A DNA stretch of 64,000 nucleotides. Source: Leucobacter chromiisoli (GTDB taxonomy: Bacteria; Actinomycetota; Actinomycetes; Actinomycetales; Microbacteriaceae). Both the position numbers and the translations under genes were made by a program. The stretch's first letter is position 1, and each line of letters begins with the position of its first letter. The stretch lies in assembly GCF_016522505.1 (NCBI RefSeq), contig NZ_JAEHOH010000012.1, positions 89,970 to 153,969 on the forward strand. Reading direction: 5' to 3'. The notes beneath the pieces were generated by a model. That model was not told where the DNA came from, made no database searches, and saw only the letters and a program-made list of their open reading frames with translations. This document shows, piece after piece, positions 60,634 to 64,000 of the stretch.

Positions 60634-60869
60634 GAGTCCCGGTGCGCCCCGAGACGCGACGCACCAGCGAGTCCCCTAAATGACGCCAAGTATCGGGGCG
60701 GGGACGAACCCGAACTTGACGGACTCGGTCTCGTGCTTAGGCAGCGAGAGCGAAGTCGGTGCGCTTAGCGTTGGCACCTATGGTTTGCGAAGGGCGTTTA
60801 CGAGATAACTTCGCGTCCTCGACCCGCTTCTCACAGTCTCAAATCGACGTGTCGAAACCGATCGGCCCC
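60501..60869 (-). ncRNA. ssrA: Transfer-messenger RNA (tmRNA)
   Basis: 369 nt. 5' GGGGCCGATC...GGTTTCGAC pairs with the 3' CGGCTCC to form a tRNA-Ala-like acceptor (one G-U pair), and the T-arm GGTTCGATTCC precedes the 3' A at 60501; CCA is not encoded. The mRNA-like part encodes the tag ANAKRTDFALAA followed by TAA (60737-60775, minus), ending in the ALAA proteolysis signal. Works with SmpB (63333-63809) to free stalled ribosomes. A 16-bp inverted repeat flanks the whole gene, and a TATCCT -10 lies upstream of the distal arm. Confidence 0.97.
60737..60775 (-). other. tmRNA tag reading frame
   Basis: Resume codon GCC at 60775-60773, then 12 sense codons in all (ANAKRTDFALAA) and TAA. The ALAA end is recognised by ClpXP-type proteases. 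Confidence 0.9.
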
Positions 60870-60915
60870 GTTTGTGACGCCGTGGGGCGCATGCACCCGA
60901 GGGCGCAGTCTGGGG

Positions 60916-60931
60916 CGTTCGCATCGCACTC
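60916..60931 (-). repeat. Upstream arm of the inverted repeat flanking ssrA
   Basis: Exact reverse complement of 60481-60496. It lies 47 nt before the mature 5' end of tmRNA and downstream of the candidate promoter. GGAGT (60935-60939) extends the pairing after a 3-nt bulge. Confidence 0.8.
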
Positions 60932-60968
60932 TGTGGAGTTGTCACACCCGGATCGAACCGGGCCTTTC

Positions 60969-60974
60969 AGGATA
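60969..60974 (-). promoter_or_regulatory. Candidate -10 of ssrA
   Basis: TATCCT on the minus strand, the only good hexamer between the TetR stop (61027) and ssrA. A small hairpin CCCGG-N6-CCGGG (60949-60964) would lie at the very 5' end of the precursor. No clear -35. Confidence 0.45.
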
Positions 60975-61026
60975 CCACGGATCGATCCGACACGCACGCC
61001 TTCCGGGACCGGGAAGCCTCCCGGTC

Positions 61027-61671
61027 TCACGGAACCGGGTCGGCCTCCCACGTCCCCACGCTTCGGAGCGCACCCGCGGACAGCCCGAGCGCCCACTCGC
61101 TCACGTCCGTCACGAAGTGCGCGTAGGCGTCGGGCTCGAACGGAGCGGCGTTGTTCGCGTACGCGCCGAAGCCGTCGACCGCCATGAAGATCCGCACGCA
61201 CGCCGCGAGCGGATCCTCCACCTCGAAGACGCCCGCGTCGCAGCCCTCATCGATGAGCGAGATCAAGCGCTCGCGGTCGAGCGCCTCCTGCTCCTCGATG
61301 GCGTCGGCGAGGGCCGGCGTGAAGCGCGCGAGATGCCGGGCGTTGAGCCACAGACGGGCGAGATCGACGGACTCCGACTCGATCCGGCGGACGAAGGCGG
61401 CCAGGCGCTCGAGCGGCTCCCCCTCCCCCGTCTGCAGCCGCTCCCGCTCACCCGAGACCGCCACGAGGAAGGCGGCCACCACGAGGTCCTCCGCCGCCGG
61501 GAAGTAGTGACTGATCAGGCCCGGCCGCACGCCGAGCCCGTCGGCGACCGCGCGCAGCGTGATCCGCTCGAGCCCCTCCTCGAGGGCGATCCGGGCCGCC
61601 TCCGCCAGGATCTCAGCGCGCCGCTCCTCGGGCTGCTTGCGCACCCGCGGCACACCTCCGCTTGACACCAT
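61027..61671 (-). CDS. TetR/AcrR-family regulator of the NCS1 permease gene
   Basis: 214 aa. HTH PEERRAEILAEAARIALEEGLERITLRAVADGLGVRPGLISHYFPAAEDLVVAAF (about 13-65) and a helical ligand domain (LDRERLISLIDEGCDAGVFEVEDPLAACVRIFMAVDGFGAYANN), similar to regulators such as BetI-like TetR_C_6 members. ATG 61671 is preferred over 61680, because the latter lies inside the TAGGAT hexamer. Divergent from the permease; the shared region holds two copies of a 22-bp palindrome. Ligand is probably the transported purine/pyrimidine or a metabolite of it, by inference. Confidence 0.92.
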   Translation of the reverse strand: MVSSGGVPRVRKQPEERRAEILAEAARIALEEGLERITLRAVADGLGVRPGLISHYFPAAEDLVVAAFLVAVSGERERLQTGEGEPLERLAAFVRRIESESVDLARLWLNARHLARFTPALADAIEEQEALDRERLISLIDEGCDAGVFEVEDPLAACVRIFMAVDGFGAYANNAAPFEPDAYAHFVTDVSEWALGLSAGALRSVGTWEADPVP

Positions 61672-61678
61672 GCGTCCC

Positions 61679-61728
61679 ATCCTATTGGATTAGTGACCAA
61701 TAGATCCCATTGGCCCCATGACCAATAG
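61679..61728. promoter_or_regulatory. Two TetR operators and the tetR -10
   Basis: Operator 1: CTATTGG-N8-CCAATAG (61682-61688 and 61697-61703), perfect. Operator 2: CCATTGG-N8-CCAATAG (61707-61713 and 61722-61728), one mismatch. Centres are 25 bp apart. Operator 1 overlaps the tetR -10 hexamer TAGGAT (61679-61684, minus), 7 nt from ATG 61671. Binding would shut tetR and the divergent permease gene together. Confidence 0.75.
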
Positions 61729-61790
61729 CAGCGCCGCTTCGTGTGTCATTCCAGCGACGATGCTCCGGGCTCTGCCGAGAGGAACCGCAC

Positions 61791-63224
61791 GTGACCCAGC
61801 ACTCAGACCCCCAGCAGGAATTCGTCGACGTCGCCACGCAGCCCGAGACGCGCGGCATCGAGCTCGTCGGCGAGTCCGAACGCCACGGCAGGCCCCGCGA
61901 CCTCTTCGCCGTCTGGGCCGCGACGATGGTGAGCGTTCTCAACTTCACCATCGGCGCCTCCTTCACCGCCGTGCTCGGCCTCGAGATCTGGCAGGCCGCC
62001 GCCGTGACCCTCGCGGTCTCCCTCCTCTGGGTGCTCCCCGGCATCGTGGCCGTCAGCGGCCCAGCGGCCGGCACCTCGGGTTCCGTGATCCAGCGCGCGA
62101 TCTACGGCTTCCGCGGCAACAAGATCGTCATCGCCTTCTACGGCTGGTTCATCTCGGGGGTCTTCCTCGCCCTCAACTGGGTCGCCTCCTCCTTCATGGG
62201 CGCCGAACTGCTCACACGCCTCGGGGTCGAGGACAAGACGATCGGGCTCGTCGCGGTCACCGCCGTCGTCTCGATCGTCACCGTGCTCGTCGCCGTCTAC
62301 GGGCACGCGCTGATCCTCAAGGCCTACACGGCGCTGACCGCCGTGCTGCTGCTCATCTTCCTCGTCGTCACCGGCTTCATCCTGCCCACCGTCGACTGGA
62401 ACTTCTCCCAGCCCGAGCCGCTCCACGGGGTCGCGCTCTGGTCGAGCCTCACCATCGCCTTCGCGATCCTCGCGTCCAGTCCGCTCTCCTTCTCCAACAG
62501 CGCCGACATGGCCCGCTACCTCCCCCGCGACGCGAAGCCGTCGCACATCGTCGCCGCGACGGCGCTCGGCGGCGCCATCCCCTGCGCCTTCTTCACCATC
62601 GTGGGCGCCCTGCTCGGCAGCGTCGTCTCGGCCGATGCGCTCGAGCTCGGCATCGAGTACGCCCTGCTCGACATGCTGCCCTCCTGGCTCGGCCCGGTCT
62701 TCGTGATCGGCGTCATCGTGAACACCGTCGCGCTCAACGGCATGACGACCTACACGGCCAGCATGGCCTTCCAGTCCATCGGCGTGCCGATCCGCCGCAT
62801 CCCGTCGGCGATCCTCATCGGGGTGCTCGGCACGGCCTTCACGCTCTTCCTCGTGATGTCGACGAGCCTCATCGACGCGATCAACCTCATGCTGCAGTTC
62901 CTGCTCATCATCTCGGCCCCCACCATGGCCGTCTACGCGGCCGACATCGTGCTGCGCCGCAACCGCTACCGGGGGCTCGACCTCTTCGACGAGCGCCCGG
63001 GCGCCACCTTCTGGTACCACGGCGGGTTCAGCATCGCGGGGCTCGCCTCGGTCGTCGCCGGCGGCATCGCCACCGCGCTCTTCCTCTCGACCGACATCTG
63101 GACGGGGCCGCTGGGGGTCGCTCTCGGCTACATCGACCTCTCGGTGCCGGCGGGCATGCTCGTCTCGATCCTGTGCTACGTCGCCCTCGCCGGTCGCCGC
63201 GTCCGGGCCCAGGCGGCCGCGTGA
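61791..63224 (+). CDS. NCS1-family nucleobase permease (cytosine/purine type)
   Basis: 477 aa, 12 predicted helices. GRPRDLFAVWAATMVSVLNFTIGASF (helix 1), GLEIWQAAAVTLAVSLLWVLPGIVAVSGPAAGTSGSVIQRAIYGFRGN (the conserved G-P-x-x-G-T segment), YLPRDAKPSHIVAATALGGAIPCAFFTIVGALLGS and FDERPGATFWYHGGFSIAGLAS match permeases for cytosine, purines, allantoin or thiamine. GTG 61791 (GAGAGG upstream) gives the acidic start TQHSDPQQEF. No catabolic gene is adjacent, so the substrate stays open. Under the divergent TetR. Confidence 0.92.
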   Translation: MTQHSDPQQEFVDVATQPETRGIELVGESERHGRPRDLFAVWAATMVSVLNFTIGASFTAVLGLEIWQAAAVTLAVSLLWVLPGIVAVSGPAAGTSGSVIQRAIYGFRGNKIVIAFYGWFISGVFLALNWVASSFMGAELLTRLGVEDKTIGLVAVTAVVSIVTVLVAVYGHALILKAYTALTAVLLLIFLVVTGFILPTVDWNFSQPEPLHGVALWSSLTIAFAILASSPLSFSNSADMARYLPRDAKPSHIVAATALGGAIPCAFFTIVGALLGSVVSADALELGIEYALLDMLPSWLGPVFVIGVIVNTVALNGMTTYTASMAFQSIGVPIRRIPSAILIGVLGTAFTLFLVMSTSLIDAINLMLQFLLIISAPTMAVYAADIVLRRNRYRGLDLFDERPGATFWYHGGFSIAGLASVVAGGIATALFLSTDIWTGPLGVALGYIDLSVPAGMLVSILCYVALAGRRVRAQAAA

Positions 63225-63256
63225 CCGCCGGCCCCGCCGCGCGAACACCGCGGGGC

Positions 63257-63318
63257 GCGTGAGCAGCGCAGGCCGCGTGAGCAGCGCGGACCGCGCGAGC
63301 AGCGCAGGCCGCGTGGCC
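63257..63318. repeat. 18-bp tandem repeat, 3.4 copies
   Basis: Units GCGTGAGCAGCGCAGGCC at 63257-63274, 63275-63292 and 63293-63310 (one to three differences), plus a partial fourth. It lies between the convergent permease and smpB stops. No arms for a hairpin; copy number may vary between strains. Confidence 0.75.
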
Positions 63319-63332
63319 GATAACGGTCGACC

Positions 63333-63809
63333 CTACTCCCCCATGCGGTTGCGGGTGCGCATCGCGCGCTCCGCCTCCCGCTTGTCCTGCTTCTCGCGCA
63401 GGGTCTGCCGCTTGTCGTACTCCTTCTTGCCCTTCGCGAGCGCGATCTCGACCTTCGCTCGCCCGTCGAGGAAGTAGAGCCTGAGCGGCACGATCGTCAT
63501 GCCGCCCTCGCGGGTCTTCTGCCACAGCTTGTCGATCTGCTGCCGGTGCAGCAGCAGCTTGCGCTTGCGCCGGGGGGCGTGGTTCGTCCACGAGCCGTTG
63601 AGGTACTCGGGGATGTAGGCGGCGTCGAGCCACGCTTCGCCGTGCTCGATGAAGACGTAGCCGTCGACGAGCGAGGCGCGGCCCATGCGCAGCGACTTCA
63701 CCTCGCTGCCCGTGAGCACCATCCCCGCCTCGTAGGTGTCGAGGATGTGGTAGTCGTGCCGGGCCTTCTTGTTCGAGGCGATCAGCTTCTCGCCGGTCTC
63801 CTTGGGCAC
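63333..63809 (-). CDS. smpB: SsrA-binding protein SmpB
   Basis: 158-aa partner of tmRNA in trans-translation. [92 protein letters not shown] is the OB-fold; the C-terminal tail [31 protein letters not shown] carries the K-K-x-x-D-K-R motif that mimics codon-anticodon contacts in the A site. GTG 63809 has GAGGAGG upstream. A TAGGCT -10 (63867-63872) gives it its own promoter. ftsX is the expected gene further right. Confidence 0.97.
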   Translation of the reverse strand: MPKETGEKLIASNKKARHDYHILDTYEAGMVLTGSEVKSLRMGRASLVDGYVFIEHGEAWLDAAYIPEYLNGSWTNHAPRRKRKLLLHRQQIDKLWQKTREGGMTIVPLRLYFLDGRAKVEIALAKGKKEYDKRQTLREKQDKREAERAMRTRNRMGE

Positions 63810-63866
63810 GGGGCACCTCCTCATCTGACGGATCGGGCCGGGTTCCTCCCCCGGCCGCAAGGATCC

Positions 63867-63872
63867 AGCCTA
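63867..63872 (-). promoter_or_regulatory. -10 hexamer of smpB
   Basis: TAGGCT on the minus strand, leader of about 50 nt to GTG 63809. Confidence 0.45.
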
Positions 63873-63974
63873 GCGCACGGCGGCGGCGGACACACGGCGA
63901 GGCGCGGGCGCCGGGCACCGCCTGCCCCGGAGACCGCGCTGAACGGCGCGAAGCGCCACTGAACGGCGTCGGCC

Positions 63975-64000
63975 GGCTCCCCGCCCACGGGCGGGGAGCC
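63975..64000 (-). terminator. Terminator of the gene to the right
   Basis: GGCTCCCCGCCC (63975-63986) and GGGCGGGGAGCC (63989-64000) form a near-perfect 11-12-bp stem at the window edge. It probably ends a minus-strand gene outside the window (ftsX by synteny). CTGAACGGCG is repeated nearby (63939-63948 and 63959-63968). Confidence 0.6.

Noticed and set aside
60944..60965. T-arm-like sequence (CCCGGTTCGATCCGGG) suggesting a tRNA remnant upstream of ssrA
   Set aside because: The stem does not leave a 7-nt T-loop and no acceptor, D- or anticodon arm is present; treated as a small hairpin.

Overview
The window looks like a piece of a high-GC actinobacterial chromosome, most probably a member of the Microbacteriaceae (Leucobacter or a close relative). 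I infer this from the very GC-rich, codon-biased sequence, from gene order (ftsK-pgsA-cinA-clgR-DUF3046-recA-recX-miaB-miaA-dapF-hflX; M16 peptidase-dapB-thyA-folA-dapA-rnj; serA next to ilvDBNC), from three FemABX-type ligases and from the tmRNA tag ANAKRTDFALAA. No database search was possible, so the genus is a guess. I see no insertion sequence, phage or CRISPR array.

Layout. (1) 1-686 is the 5' part of hflX. (2) 797-5440, plus strand: a PadR/DUF1048-controlled DrrAB-type ABC exporter, a cardiolipin synthase and an RsmC-like methyltransferase. (3) 5554-20311, minus strand: a long core block read from right to left (M23 hydrolase, ftsK, unknown membrane protein, pgsA, CinA-like, clgR, DUF3046, recA, recX, miaB, miaA, Eis-like acetyltransferase, dapF). 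(4) 20450-25521: murJ and three FemABX ligases, a cell-wall island. (5) 25525-34895, minus strand: rnj, dapA, folA, thyA, an APC permease, a TPR-like membrane protein, dapB and an M16 peptidase, with a broken antitoxin between dapA and folA. (6) 34975-39110: a sucrose/fructoside cassette (LacI regulator, GH32 hydrolase, LacY/CscB-type permease) sitting between the M16 gene and pnp. (7) 39252-44453: pnp, serA and two small membrane proteins. (8) 44573-50012: a TetR-controlled second DrrAB-type exporter and the helicase hrpB. (9) 50092-55268: ilvD-ilvB-ilvN-ilvC. (10) 55320-58625: small membrane proteins, nhaA, tRNA-Lys(CUU), hisN. (11) 58677-63809: MarR, DUF3054, DUF1266, ssrA (tmRNA), a TetR/NCS1 permease pair and smpB.

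How the parts work together. lysA-pathway genes (dapA, dapB, dapF), branched-chain amino acid synthesis (ilvDBNC), serine entry (serA) and thymidylate/folate synthesis (thyA-folA) supply building blocks; murJ, FemABX, M23, ftsK and pgsA serve envelope and division; rnj and pnp degrade RNA; ssrA and smpB together rescue stalled ribosomes. Three local regulators each show a convincing nearby operator candidate: PadR (inverted repeat around its own promoter), LacI (palindrome 37770-37785) and TetR (two copies of CTATTGG-N8-CCAATAG).

Most notable observations: a 16-bp perfect inverted repeat that flanks the whole ssrA gene and could form a processing stem in pre-tmRNA; about 17 genes whose start codon lies only 6-8 nt after a -10-like hexamer, i.e. 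probable leaderless mRNAs; and the murJ/FemABX cluster. Most of the window is otherwise ordinary core genome.
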